Shown here in pieces: positions 12,075-23,063 of a stretch of DNA of 64,000 nt (position 1 is its first letter; every line of letters begins with the position of its first letter). The notes beneath the pieces are model-generated. The model saw only the letters and a list, made by a program, of their open reading frames with translations. It made no database searches and was not told the origin of the DNA. The translations under genes were made by a program, and so were the position numbers. Origin of the DNA: Riptortus pedestris (lineage: Eukaryota; Arthropoda; Insecta; Hemiptera; Alydidae); assembly GCA_019009955.1 (NCBI GenBank), contig CM032229.1, positions 192,672,501-192,736,500 of the forward strand, written 5' to 3'.

Positions 12075-12180
12075 TATTAGCAAATTTCCCTTGATGGAAA
12101 TCAGTTATTAAGGTCGTACTCATGGCTCAATTTTCGAAATATTTCTTCAATGCCTATCTAACCTACCTAAAATTTTGAAG
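12075..12180 (+). mobile_element. HINE 5' block
   Basis: TTAGCAAATTTCCCTTGATGG, then TATTAAGGTCGTACTCATGG and TTTCGAAATATTTCTTCAA. The (TA)n and core do not follow. Confidence 0.72.
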
Positions 12181-12588
12181 ACATGAAAAATAAAATAAGG
12201 TTAGCGATAAATTCAATTTCAGTAGCAGAACTTCACAGTGCAGAAAGGGGTTTCAGATACCATCTTTTGAAGTGAGTAAGGAAGCATTTTCGAACATTTG
12301 TAAATACTACCTGTAAGTATTGTAATGCAAAGAACAAAATTAGTTTCTGTTTTTATTTACCTGAAACAACGCTGGTGGAAAAATGTATTCCTTGTACAGT
12401 TAATTTATAATAAGCAATTAGTATAAAATAAATTAATTATAAGAATGTTTTCTGAAGTAATCATTATTTTTTTTTTTTGGATTCTTTCAAGAATACTTTT
12501 GCGTTTTATCGTTTTGTATATATTTTTTTAAATATTTGATTCCATTCCTTTCCCCATAGACTTGTTTCAAATGCGATGTCATAGCATT
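12181..12588. other. Unassigned sequence
   Basis: AT-rich, with a T-run at 12469-12478. It lies between two HINE pieces but is not recognisable. Confidence 0.35.
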
Positions 12589-13272
12589 TCAGCAGATTTC
12601 CCTTAAGTAAAAAGACAAATCAAGTTCGTTAATGGCTGAAATCGGACTAGAGGGAGGGATTAGAGGTGGGATTTTCGAAAATTCAAAATATCTCCGTTAT
12701 TATGCATCGGATCGAAAAATTTTATAGAACCAATCTTATTGAAAATTAAATGTACTATAAATATTGTTCATACATTTATTCTCTATATTGAATAATAACC
12801 GAGATATTTGCATTTTTATGAAGTCTGTGGTCGGGTATAGTTCAGATTAGGTCGGCCATTTCCGTCACAACTAAGCTCAGGTGGAAGCTTCTTCTAACCT
12901 TACATTACCTTTGTTACTTTGTGAGATTTATGCGAATACGTTCTGTTCATCCGAGCTTAAATACAAGATATTCTTTTCAAGAGACCTATATTATACGAGA
13001 TACATGCAAATACAATCTGCTGCCCCCTCCCCTTCTTTAGTTCTTGGACTACTAAAATTTGAGTTATTAAAATATAAATTATTCTTACAATTCAGAAGCC
13101 GTTTCAGTTGGGAATTTATTTTAATTAACTATTCTTATTCTAATTAAGATTTCTCGTTACCGTTTGCATTTAATCGGGGTGGTCTTGTGTAACCAAGTAA
13201 AACTCTCTATTGTAAAACTTCACGAGGGAAATCTGCTTAGTTTACGCTGCCCCTGCGAGACGGACTTTTTCA
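12589..13272 (+). mobile_element. HINE copy with internal deletion
   Basis: The 5' terminus AGCAGATTTCCCTTAAG joins directly to core sequence (GACAAATCAAGTTCGTTAA), so the rest of the 5' block and the TA tract are missing. The core runs to the 3' end with GGGAAATCTGCTTAG and a slightly altered hairpin (ACGCTGCCCCTGCGA) before GACGGACTTTTT. Confidence 0.8.
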
Positions 13273-13583
13273 ATAAAATGTGGCGTTTCTGAAATAATGA
13301 TTTGTACATTTTACTGCTAAAGAATGCGCCAAATCGAAAAATTTACCGATACAAACACATTTTAGAATTTGATTTTCTACAAGAATCCGCTATAAAAAGT
13401 ATGGCATTCCATTGGAAATTCCAAACTGGAGAAGTTTAGGTGGAAGAATATGGACTGAAAGAATTCTTCAGGTGTCACAATTATGGCAGACCAGTGACAG
13501 TTTTATATTGAAATAATTGGAGATTTTAAGGGGGTGGCACGGGAAGTTGGGACACCCTGTATAATCTTGAACAGGTATCATTA
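13273..13583. other. Unassigned sequence
   Basis: No family, motif or convincing ORF recognised. Confidence 0.4.
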
Positions 13584-13687
13584 ATTAGCAGGGAATTCAG
13601 CTATTGAGGTCGTACTCATGACGCCATTTATGAAAAATGTCCATCCATCCTACCTAGTAGATGACGAAAATGAGGTCCGTTCTAAAA
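13584..13687 (+). mobile_element. HINE 5' block
   Basis: TTAGCAGGGAATTCAGC, then GTCGTACTCATGACGCC and ATGACGAAAATGAGGTCCGT, up to the start of its TA tract, where a Helitron follows. Confidence 0.75.
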
Positions 13688-14656
13688 TTATATATATATA
13701 ATTGTAACCTCTGTCTGTACATTGATTTTTTTTCGCGAAATTTGACGATAACTTTTCGTTTCACATGTCATAGACACCATAACTACATTTTATTTCTTTC
13801 GTGTCTGTTTGTTTGTTCATTTGTTTACCTTTTCACGCGTAAACGGCTGAACCGAATTTTATGAAACTTGGTATGTATATTACAACTAGCCCAACTTAGA
13901 CTTTAGGCTATATTAATATTCTCTAAGACAAACAGGAGTGGGGGTTATAAGGTAGGCCTGAAATTAAAAATAGCGATATTTCGTTTCCTATTGCTTTTTC
14001 AGCAAATATGCTTAAACAAAAGTTGTTTATTTTGTAATTTAGAGTAACGTTGGTTATATACCCTTCTTTCGTATACCGAATTATAAATGAGTTATACGCT
14101 AAAAACTATAGCGGGAGTCCACAATTTTATTTGGCACAAAAGACTCAACCGAACTAAACCAAACTCGGTATGTGAATTAGTACTAACGACTTCCTTATAA
14201 TAAGCCATACTATCATTTCTAGGGACGGGCAGGAGTGGGGGTTTTAAAGGAAGCCTGAAATTAATAATAGTGATTTCCTATTGGGGTTTCGGCAAATATG
14301 CACATAACAAAAGTTGTTTAGTTTGTTATATAGAGACATTTGCTCAACACTTCTTTTCAATATGAACTACCAGGTACCGCACCTTAACTCAAATGTATGT
14401 CAATATTTTCTCCTTAATAATTCAAATCTATGCATAATGCACAGGAAACGGGAAATATGACAATATGCAGGACAGTGAAGTCTTACATAAAAAATTGATT
14501 TTATTATTAACAAATCCACAGATACGACGGGTGTTAACCCTAAACACTGGGACGGGTAAATGTCAAAATATTGTGCAAAGTAAAGCCTTGCCAAAAATAT
14601 ACCATCACCATTCAGCCTCAAGTGAATTCCCGAGCGAAGCCGGGTATCTGAGCTAG
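13688..14656 (+). mobile_element. Non-autonomous Helitron, two internal units
   Basis: Starts ATATATATAATTGTAACCTC inside a HINE TA tract and ends with GCGAAGCCGGGTATCTGAG and CTAG, followed by T. Internal tandem units at about 13935 and 14232. The AAATTTGACGATAACTTTTC and GGCTGAACCGAATTTTATG stretches typical of the family are present. No coding sequence. Confidence 0.82.
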
Positions 14657-14658
14657 TA

Positions 14659-14711
<53 letters not shown>
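14657..14711. repeat. (TA)n microsatellite
   Basis: TA tract directly after the Helitron 3' end, interrupted once by TGTA. Confidence 0.95.
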
Positions 14712-14717
<6 letters not shown>

Positions 14718-15219
14718 TTAAAAGATGAATCAACATTGTAGCGGCATCTGAAATAAATAATAATAACCCGAGCCTCGAAGAGTTAATTATTAATGTATGA
14801 TGCAATATATTAATTAAATTGATTAATGCAATATCTTGCAGGAACATTTGAGTGATAACAGTAATTAAATAGACGCAGTCATTTCATGTCTAAAAACATT
14901 AATATTTACAATTTACAAACTGTAGTCCAATTTGTACCATCCAGCAACTCAACAATGGCGATATAATCATATTTAATACTCACACAACTGCAGAAATACC
15001 GAAAAATATCAAGGAATCCACAAGAAACTGACCTGAAACAAACATTTCATATTTTAGGAAAAAATAAATGTTACTAAAAATGACCGAAACTCTAGGTTGA
15101 AGAAGCTATGTCTACTCACAAATAGTCGACCCGTGTAGTATATAAAATAGCTAAATCTGCATACTCCTACCCTTAACACCACAGTGAACTGTTAGGGGGT
15201 GAATATTATAATGACTTTT
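14712..15219. other. Unassigned sequence
   Basis: No repeat family, ORF or regulatory motif recognised. Confidence 0.4.
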
Positions 15220-15447
15220 GGGCTCAGGTTAGCCATGCGAGTTAAAGCGTTGATCTTTATCTCACATGGCAAACCTAGAGTGGCGAGTTCGATTCTCGTC
15301 TGTACAAAGTAAATTATTTAGTGACGAAAATCATTAAAGAACATCCTAAAATCCCAGCCTGGCTAGAAAAGGGTGGTAACCTGTAGATAACCCGTCCCAA
15401 TTAGCCTGAGTTGCAAAAAGTGGACGTTAATAAATAATAATAATAGT
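15220..15447 (+). mobile_element. tRNA-derived SINE, copy 1
   Basis: The head contains an A-box-like TTAGCCATGCGAGTTAAAGCG-type segment (15229-15248) and a B box GTTCGATTCTC (15287-15297), the split promoter of RNA polymerase III. A body follows with CTGGCTAGAAAAGGGTGG and AACCTGTAGATAACCCGTCC, ending in a (TAA)n tail. A second copy lies at 50773-51023 on the other strand. The target duplication here is only a possible imperfect CTTTTGG match. It is not a tRNA gene: there is no cloverleaf 3' half and the body continues well past the tRNA-like part. Confidence 0.83.
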
Positions 15448-15590
15448 ATATCTTTTTGGCTAATTGTAAGATATAGGTTAGGTGGAAACATATGTTTTGT
15501 AAATTCATAGGATAGGCTTTTGTTTTCATGCCGTGAAATGAAGAATAAAAAAGTCGTAAGTATTAAGGGATCACTAAACACGAGTGTGGA

Positions 15591-15948
15591 ATAGTTACGA
15601 AAACGGCCGCCAGAGCTCTCTTCGGAAAGTACCAAACAGCTCACTCCTTCCGACCAATGCAGAATACAAATGCAAATATCTCGGTTAATATTCAAGATAC
15701 AGAATAAATGTATAGAACAATATTTATAGTAAATTTCATTTGCAATAAGATTGGTTCTTTATAATGTTTCGATCCGACGCATAATAACGGAGATATTTCG
15801 ACTTTTCCGAAAATCCCCCCTCTAAACCCCCCTCCCACTGGTCCGATTTCAGCCATTAACGAACCTGATCTTCCCTTTTACATAAAACGATTTAATTCCG
15901 AGTTTGGTAACGATCAAATAAAAATTGCGACCGCTAGAGCGTTAGCAG

Positions 15949-16016
<68 letters not shown>

Positions 16017-16141
16017 TTGAACGGACCTCATTTTCGTCATCTCCTGGGTAGGATCGATGGACATTTGAAGAAATTTTTCGAAACTCGCATCATGAGTACG
16101 ACCTCAATAGCTGATTTCCCTTAAGGGAAATCTGCTAAAAA
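15591..16141 (-). mobile_element. HINE copy, variant core
   Basis: Core of the variant type (GAACAG or GAATAG, then TTACGAAAACGGCCGCCAGAG), then AAATATCTCGGTTAATATTC. The core ends GACCGCTAGAGCGTTAGCAG, then comes (TA)n at 15954-16010 and a complete minus-oriented 5' block. The block ends in GATTTCCCTTAAGGGAAATC and TGCTAAAA. The 3' tip is absent. The 140 bp before it (15448-15590) is unassigned. Confidence 0.8.
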
Positions 16142-16237
16142 ACTACTGAAATATATCTGAATATAATATCTTATTTTTAATATAAAACAACTTATTATAT
16201 CAAGTACCACTATTTATAATGAGCCAGACTATAATTT

Positions 16238-16645
16238 TCAGCAGGTTTCCCTTAAGGGAAATCAGCTATTGAGGTCGTACTCATGATGCGAGTTTCGAAA
16301 AATTTCTTCAAATATATATAAATATGCATTTATTCTCTATCTTGAATATTAACCGAGATATTTGCATTTGTAATCTGCGTGTGGTCACCAGTAGGCTATG
16401 TTCGGACTTTCCGCCGAGAGCTCTGGTGGCCGTTTCCATAACTATTCGTCCCTCGTGAATAGGTTTAGAGGTTAGGTTAACTGTTTTTTGGGGCTAGAAA
16501 CTAGTGGGTTATTACGCCCTAAATAATGTTTTAGGTTTAGAGGTTTCTTACTACTACAGTTGTTATTAGGCAGATTTCCCTATTGTAAAACTTCAAGAGG
16601 GAAATCTGCTTAGTTTACGCAGCCCCTGCGAGACGGACTTTTATC
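16238..16645 (+). mobile_element. Short HINE copy with both ends
   Basis: The 5' terminus (AGCAGGTTTCCCTTAAGGG) and block run to TTTCTTCAAATATATA, then jump into the variant core (GTAATCTGCGTGTGGTCACC). The copy finishes with GGGAAATCTGCTTAG, hairpin and GACGGACTTTTA. At about 408 bp it shows the two ends are sufficient to define the element. Confidence 0.83.
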
Positions 16646-16834
16646 TCAATAACTTTAAATTTAGCGATAGGGGGCATTAGAATGTATTGCATGTATCTCA
16701 TCTAGAAACGATTTTAGGAACACAATATTTGGTATATTAGCTTAAAACAAATGTGTTGACTTATTCGAAACGTGCAATGGCTAAAAAGGGGGGATTATTG
16801 AAGCCCGAAAATTAAAACTATTTGGTGTAGAACG

Positions 16835-17063
16835 TTTTAGCAGATTTCCCTTAAGGGCAAACCGCTATTGAGGGCCAACCCATGACGTGTTTTTCGAAAG
16901 ATTTCTTCAAATGTCCATCAATCCTACCCAGGAGATGAATAAAATGAGGTCCATTCAAAATTATATATATATATAACCGATTTCAGCCGGTTTTTACATA
17001 AAACGTTTAAATATCGAGTTTGGTAACGATCAAACCAGAATTGCGACCGCTAGAGCATTAACA

Positions 17064-17130
<67 letters not shown>

Positions 17131-17205
17131 GTAATTTTGAACGGACCTCATTCTCGTCATTTCCTGGGTAGGATCGATGGACATTTTAAGAAAATTTTCG
17201 AGAGA
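16835..17205. mobile_element. Two HINE pieces head to head
   Basis: A plus-oriented 5' block (16835-16965) is followed by a minus-oriented core end (CGACCGCTAGAGCATTAACAG), then (TA)n at 17067-17126 and a minus-oriented 5' block. That block is broken off at TTTTCGAGAGAG, where microsatellite begins. Confidence 0.72.
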
Positions 17206-17396
<191 letters not shown>

Positions 17397-17447
17397 GATT
17401 TCCCTTAGGGGAAATCAGCTATTAAGGTCGTACTCATATATATATAT

Positions 17448-17634
17448 ATGAATTATAAAATTTGTTTTAGCAGATTGAGCTGTAGCAGCTATTGAGGTCG
17501 TACTCCTGGCGCCATCTTTGAAATATTCTTCAAAAGTCAATCGATCCTACGCAGGAGATGGCGAAAATAAGGTCCGTTCAAAAACAAAAAAAAAAAAAAA
17601 AAAAAAAATAGAAAGAAAAAATATTATATATATA

Positions 17635-17676
<42 letters not shown>

Positions 17677-17846
17677 TTTTCTTTCTATTTTTTTTTTTTT
17701 TTTTTTTTTTTGTTTTTTAACGGACCTTTTTTTGGCCATATCCTGCGGTGGATAGATTGACTTTTTAATAATATTTAAAAGATTGCGCCAGGGGTAAGAA
17801 CACAATAGCTGCTAAAGCTCAATCTGCTAAAACAAATTTTATAATT
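17448..17846. repeat. Foldback palindrome built from two HINE 5' blocks
   Basis: Left arm 17448-17640 and right arm 17650-17846 are inverted copies: AATTATAAAATTTGTTTTAG on the left and its complement on the right. The centre is poly-A, a TA tract and poly-T. The left arm matches a HINE block elsewhere (29272-29390). The right arm differs from the left at about 16 of 110 positions, nearly all transversions. Confidence 0.85.
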
Positions 17847-18353
17847 CCATTTCTATTAAAAGATTATCCGATATAAATGAGGGTGAGTGGTTGTGAAAGT
17901 AGCGGCCAGAGAAGTATCTCAAAGCTCCATTGAGCGAGCAAGTGAAGAAATTTAATTAACTGCCATAGAATGTAAAATATAAACTCGGCTTTGAGCAAGG
18001 TTTTAATTAAGGTCCGCTAATCAGGGCTTGTTGACATTTCTCCGGCTTTTATTTGGGGCTGGCCGTTAGCTTTTACTTATCCAAGTAATGTAACATAATG
18101 TCTTATATATGAATATAACAAATTAGCTTTATTGAAAACTATTTACTATATCAAGTACTGGAATTTATAATGAATCAGAATAATTTATAGTTTAAAAACT
18201 TACATTTTAGCAGTCCAAGAACTAAAGGAGGGGGGGGCTAGAAGAACAGAACGTATTTGCATATATCTCACAAAGTAATACGTTTCGATTTTCAAAGTTC
18301 TTCTTCAAATATCCATCGATAATACCTAGGATATGACGAAAATAAGATCCGTT

Positions 18354-18426
<73 letters not shown>

Positions 18427-18431
<5 letters not shown>

Positions 18432-19344
18432 ACAAAATAAACAACTTTTGTTATGTTTATATTTGCGGAAAAACCAATAGAAAACGAAATATCACTATTT
18501 TCAATTTCAGGCTTCCCTTATAACCCCCACTCCTGCCCATCCATAGAATTGTTGGTATGGCTTATTATAATGAAGGCCTCACTGCTAATACACATACCCA
18601 GTTTTATTTAGTTCGGTTGAGTCTTTTTTGGCAAATAATATTGTTGACTCCCGCTATACTTTTTAGCGTATAACGCATTTAAACTTCGGTATACGACAAA
18701 AGTGTATATAACAAACGTTACTCTAAATAACAAAATAAACAACTTTTGTTATGTGCATATTTGCCGAAAAACCAATAGAAAATGAAATATCACTATTTTT
18801 AATTTCAGGCTTCCCTTATAACCCCCACTCATGCCCATCCATAGAAATGTTAGTATGGCTTATTATATTAAAGGCGTTAGTACTAATTCACATACCGAGG
18901 TTGGTTTAATTCGGTTGAGTCTTTAGTGCCAAATAAAATTGTGGACTCCCGCTTTAGTTTATAGCGTATAACTCATTTATGCTTCCGTATACGACGAAAG
19001 TGTATATAACAAAAGTTACTCTAAATGACAAAATAAACAACTTTTTATGTTCATATTTGCGAATAGAAAACGAAATATCGCTATTTTTAATTTCAGGCCT
19101 CCTTAATAACCCCCACTCCTGTTCGTCTCAGAGAATATTAGTATAGCCTAAAGTCTAAGTTGGGCTAGTAGTAATATACATACCAAGTTTCATAAAATTC
19201 GGTTCAGCCGTTTGTGCGTGAAAAGGTAACAAACAAACAAACAGACACCAAAGAAACAAAATGCAGTTATGGTGTCTATGACATGTGAAACGAAAAGTTA
19301 TCGTGAAATTTCGCGAAAAAAATCAATGTACAGACAGAGGTTAC

Positions 19345-19355
<11 letters not shown>
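18427..19355 (-). mobile_element. Non-autonomous Helitron, 3'-truncated
   Basis: Three internal units (about 18520, 18820, 19115) and the 5' region to CAGAGGTTACTATTTTATAT are present. The 3' hairpin and CTAG end are missing, although copy B of the duplication retains a version of them. Confidence 0.82.
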
Positions 19356-19385
<30 letters not shown>

Positions 19386-19390
<5 letters not shown>

Positions 19391-20663
19391 CTGTTAACAC
19401 TCTATCGGTCGCAATTATTGTGTAATCGATACGAAACTCGACATTTAGTCGTTTATGTATAAAGGAATATCAAGTTCGTTAACGGCTGAAATCGGTTCAT
19501 GGAGGGGGTGGGTTTAGAGGAGAGGATTTTCGAAAATTCGAAATATCTCTTTTACCATACGTCGTATAGAGCAAATCTTATTGCAAAATACGTTTACTAG
19601 AATTATTGTTATATACATTTATTCACTATCTTTAATATTAACCGCGATATTCGCATTTTTCAGTTTTCAGCCTTTAGTAAACCCCATTTCTACTGGTGTT
19701 ACATAAACAATACTCTGCGACATAATAAATCATCATAAATCGAACATTATTCCAAGCTTAAATACCAAAAATTATATTCAAGAGACATATATTACTTATA
19801 CGAGATACATGCAAATATGTCCTGGTGACCTCCCCTCTTAAGGTTTTGGACTACTAAAATTGTGTTGATTGAGATAACAACTACTCTGGCTCATTATTAA
19901 TTACAGTACTAGATATAGCAAATAGTTCTCAATAAATTTAATATGTATGAGTATTAACCGAGATATTCGGAAATTGTAGTTTTCCGCTTTCATTAAACCG
20001 CCACTCCTACCCATGTCATAATAAGATGTTACATCATGAACCACTTTACATTGAGAGATATATGTAAATACGTTCTGTTGATCCCAACCCCTTCCTTTGT
20101 TCTTGGATTACTAAAATGTAAGTAATTGAGATTTAAATTATTCTGATTCATTACAAATTACAGCATTAGCTATAGTAAATAGTTTTCAATAAAATTATTG
20201 TGTTATATTCAGATATATTTCATTAATATTAATAAGATTTCTTTCCTATCTGGGATTCAGATTGGCTAACCTGTTTGTTTATAATTCAGGTGCTTTCCGT
20301 TGCAGAGTTTTTTTAGTTTTTTTAGTAAAAAATTAAGTTGTTACTGAAGGATTTCTCATTACCGCTTCTATTTATTCACTTAATATTTGCAGTGGTCCAT
20401 TTTTTATGTGCTGGATGGTGAAGGAATTATTAATCACAGGGAATCCTTAGTTCCTGCCATATCATTGTGAAGAGCAGGGCCCTGATGATGGAGCGTATGC
20501 TCTGAAAGCACTCTGTCGCAGCAAGTAAACAACATTGAAGGAACAAGGCGTTTTTCCTTACCTGAGATTTGCAGTGGTATTACGAATATGTATATTTATC
20601 TATTGTAAACATTCGCGTGGGAAATCTGCTTAGTTTACGCAGCCCCTGCGTGATGGACTTTTT
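19386..20663 (+). mobile_element. HINE core and 3' end, nearly full length
   Basis: Starts TTTGTCTGTTAACACTCTA after a TA tract and runs through the long core (CCGCGATATTCGCATTTTTC, AACCCCATTTCTACTGG). It ends at GGGAAATCTGCTTAG, hairpin ACGCAGCCCCTGCGT and GATGGACTTTTT. Its 5' block lies on the far side of the nested Helitron, at about 18280-18360. Confidence 0.82.
20486..20530 (+). other. Hammerhead-like motif, decayed, inside the HINE
   Basis: CTGATGA, a stem GAGC-GTAT-GCTC, then GAAA. This resembles the catalytic core order of hammerhead ribozymes. No complementary stem I flanks it. A copy lies at about 32387-32431. Confidence 0.35.
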
Positions 20664-20679
20664 GTCTTCTGTGGATGGT

Positions 20680-20762
20680 TGGACATTTGAGGTATTTTTT
20701 GAAAATCGCGTAATGAGTGCAACCTCACTAGCAAATCTCTCTTAAGGGAAATCTGCTAGAAG
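20680..20762 (-). mobile_element. HINE 5' block fragment
   Basis: TGGTTGGACATTTGAGG, TTTTTTGAAAATCGCGTAATG and CTCTTAAGGGAAATCTGCTAG in minus orientation, directly after another HINE's 3' end. Duplicated at 32590-32672. Confidence 0.7.
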
Positions 20763-20851
20763 ATATTTTGTTGGGGACATAAACTATGAAGAATAGTCAG
20801 ATATTATATGGTCTCCTGCGCTCTCACACTACTACAATTGATATAGGTTTG

Positions 20852-20873
20852 TGTGTGTGTGTGTGTGTGTGTG
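20852..20873. repeat. (GT)n microsatellite
   Basis: About 22 bp here against about 58 bp in the duplicate at 32759-32817, so it changed length after the duplication. Confidence 0.93.
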
Positions 20874-21218
20874 ATATCTACAGTAAATCCCAAAGAAGAA
20901 AAATAAATGACTAAAGGCTTAAGTGACACAAGAGAGGCAGATATCAAATGGACCGTAAAAGAGAGCGAAAAGTAAAAAAAAGGGAACTGATATTGGATCC
21001 TTATATATTCTCTAAAAAAAAAAAAAATACTGAGTAAGCCCGTATTGCAAAGTCTGAATTAATGTATATATGAAAGAGGATCTGGAGAAGGCAGAGAGAG
21101 AAAGGAGAATTGATGAAAGCAAATGGAAAATCTCTCAGCAAAGAACAATATGAAAGCTTGTGATAATCGATACAGACATGAAAAAGGAAATACAATTGCA
21201 CCAAATCCTTACTCAGAC

Positions 21219-23063
21219 AATAAATTGATGAGAGTCAATGAGGACAGGTTAGAGAAGGACAGACAGTGGATAAGGGAGGTTAAGCGCCGGACCGCTGAGC
21301 TGGTTTCTAAGGGGGACAAAAAGAGGGGAGGTGAAACGCCCGCCGTCGGCAGTCGTGCATTATCTAAATCCCCTGAGGCGCCAATCTCTAAGGGTAGACC
21401 GAAGAAGGGAGACTTGAAAGGAATCTCTTTGGGCTACGATGAGGTGAATCGTTTCGTGAAGGTACAGAGGGCGGAAGTAATCCCCCTTACTGTGAAGCCT
21501 TGGTGCCTGGGAAGATGAGAGGTCGTAAGCCGGACGGACCGGTGCTGGTCGAACCTGAACTTGTGGCAGCTAGCGGTCTGAGGATAGCGCGGGTGGTGGT
21601 AGACGGAAGCTCAAGCGTTTTGTGGCTGAAGGTACTAAATGAAACCTCCACCGAATTAACGTTGAATAAGGGTGAGATCGCGGGCAAGGCTTACGCGATA
21701 TGCCCCGAAGACGTGTTGCGCACGGAAGACAGATCCGCCCCTAAGCGTGTCGAGGATGGTAACCTGTCTCGGGGAGAAATAAGGGGTAAGCTGGCGCATC
21801 TGCCAGAGAAGGAAAAGCACCTGATTGAACAAGTGCTGATGGATTTCTCGGACGTATTTGAGGAACCTGGGGAGGAAGGGTGTAGCTTGCCTGTGTTCCA
21901 TCACATAAGAACAGGAGACGCTCCTCCGATTGCGAAACGGCCGTACAGGGTCCCTTTCCATGAGAGGGCTGTGGTGGAAGAACAATTGGAAGGCATGCTC
22001 GCCAAGGGCGTCATCACCCCTTCGGATAGTCCCTGGTCGGCACCAGTTGTGCTGGTTAGAAAAACGAACCAGGACGGGAGTATAAAGTACCGTTTTTTGT
22101 ACGGATTTTAGGGGGTTAAACGCGGTAACACGACCAGACCCGTACCCCTTGCCACTGATTCAAGAAACCCTTGAACAATTAGGGACGAGTAAGTATTTTA
22201 GTACCATCGATCTGGCCAGCGGGTTCCACCAAATACCCATAGCCCCCGAGGACCGAGAGAAGACGGCTTTTACCACTCTAGGAGGCCACTGGGAATACAG
22301 GAAAATGGCGTTCGGTTTGTGTGGAGCGCCGGCTACGTTCCAACGAACTATGGATCAGGTGCTAGGCAAACTTAAGGGCGACGGCTGTTTCGTCTACATC
22401 GACGACATAGTGATCCATAGCGAGGATGCGGAGGGTCACGCGAAAAGGTTAGAAGGAGTCCTTGGTCGACTGCGATCAGCTAACTTGAAGGCAAACTGGG
22501 CGAAGTGTAATTTCGCGGTAGCTGAGGTAAACGTATCTTGGGCATGTTGTTACCCGAGATGGAGTCAAGCCGGACCCACTCAAAGTTGATGCTGTGAAAA
22601 GCTTCCCGGCGCCAACTAACGCCAGTGAAGTAAGGTCGTTCCTGGGGTTGGCCAGTTACTACCGACGCTTTGTTAAGGGGTTTGATTAGATTGCAAAACA
22701 CCTGCCGTCCTTGACGGGACAAAAGGTTCGGTTTGGGTGGGGGCCAGAGCAGAAACGTGCGTTTCGAAGGACTGAAGCAGTTCCTTTGCTCAGAAAATGT
22801 CCTGGTATACCCTGATTTTAGAGATCCGTTTATCCTTTCAACAGACGCCTCGGGATCGGCGATTGGTGCGGTCTTGTCTCAGATGAGAGACGGCCAAGAG
22901 CGACCAATTAGCTACGCAAGCCGACAGTTAAAGAAAGCCGAGTCTAACTACTCGGCAACGGAACGGGAGCTCTTGGCGGTAGTGTGGGCTACAAAAAATA
23001 TACCGCTGCTACTTATTAGGAAGGCGGTTCAAGCTCATAACCGATCATGCTGCCTTAAGGTGG
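21219..23063 (+). pseudogene. pol: Gypsy-1 pol: RT and RNase H, frameshifted
   Basis: The N-terminal part up to about 21500 is the linker after the protease; the protease active site itself is absent. RT motifs are visible in order: AKRPYRVPFHERAVVEEQ, SPWSAPVVLVRK, motif A FSTIDLASGFHQIP, FGLCGAPATFQR, and motif C FVYIDDIVI. RNase H starts ILSTDASGSAIG with its first Asp, then ERELLAVVWATK. Breaks: near 21495, at a T6 run (22093-22098), an AAA (22529-22531), an in-frame TAG (22687-22689), a TTT (22762-22764) and an A6 run (22993-22998). Four of these look like one-base gains in homopolymers. All catalytic Asp seen are intact. Confidence 0.9.

Larger units (their letters stand above)
17811..21218 (+). 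repeat. Segmental duplication, copy A
   Basis: Nearly identical (a few percent difference by eye) to 29353-33159 in the same orientation. It contains a minus HINE piece, a (CT)n(TA)n tract at 18361-18426, a Helitron lacking its 3' end, a HINE, a GT tract and about 450 bp of non-repeat sequence. Copy A lacks about 330 bp of Helitron 3' sequence present in copy B. Its right edge (ACTCAGAC, 21218) coincides with the start of Gypsy-1. Confidence 0.88.

Noticed and set aside
15220..15300. tRNA gene
   Set aside because: A and B boxes belong to a SINE head; the sequence continues into a SINE body and tail, and a second copy has target duplications.
20486..20530. Active hammerhead ribozyme
   Set aside because: CTGATGA and GAAA are present but the stem I halves do not pair and no cleavage triplet fits.
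21123..21518. 131-codon open frame as a real gene
   Set aside because: Chimera across the duplication edge at 21218; its second half is Gypsy-1 pol.
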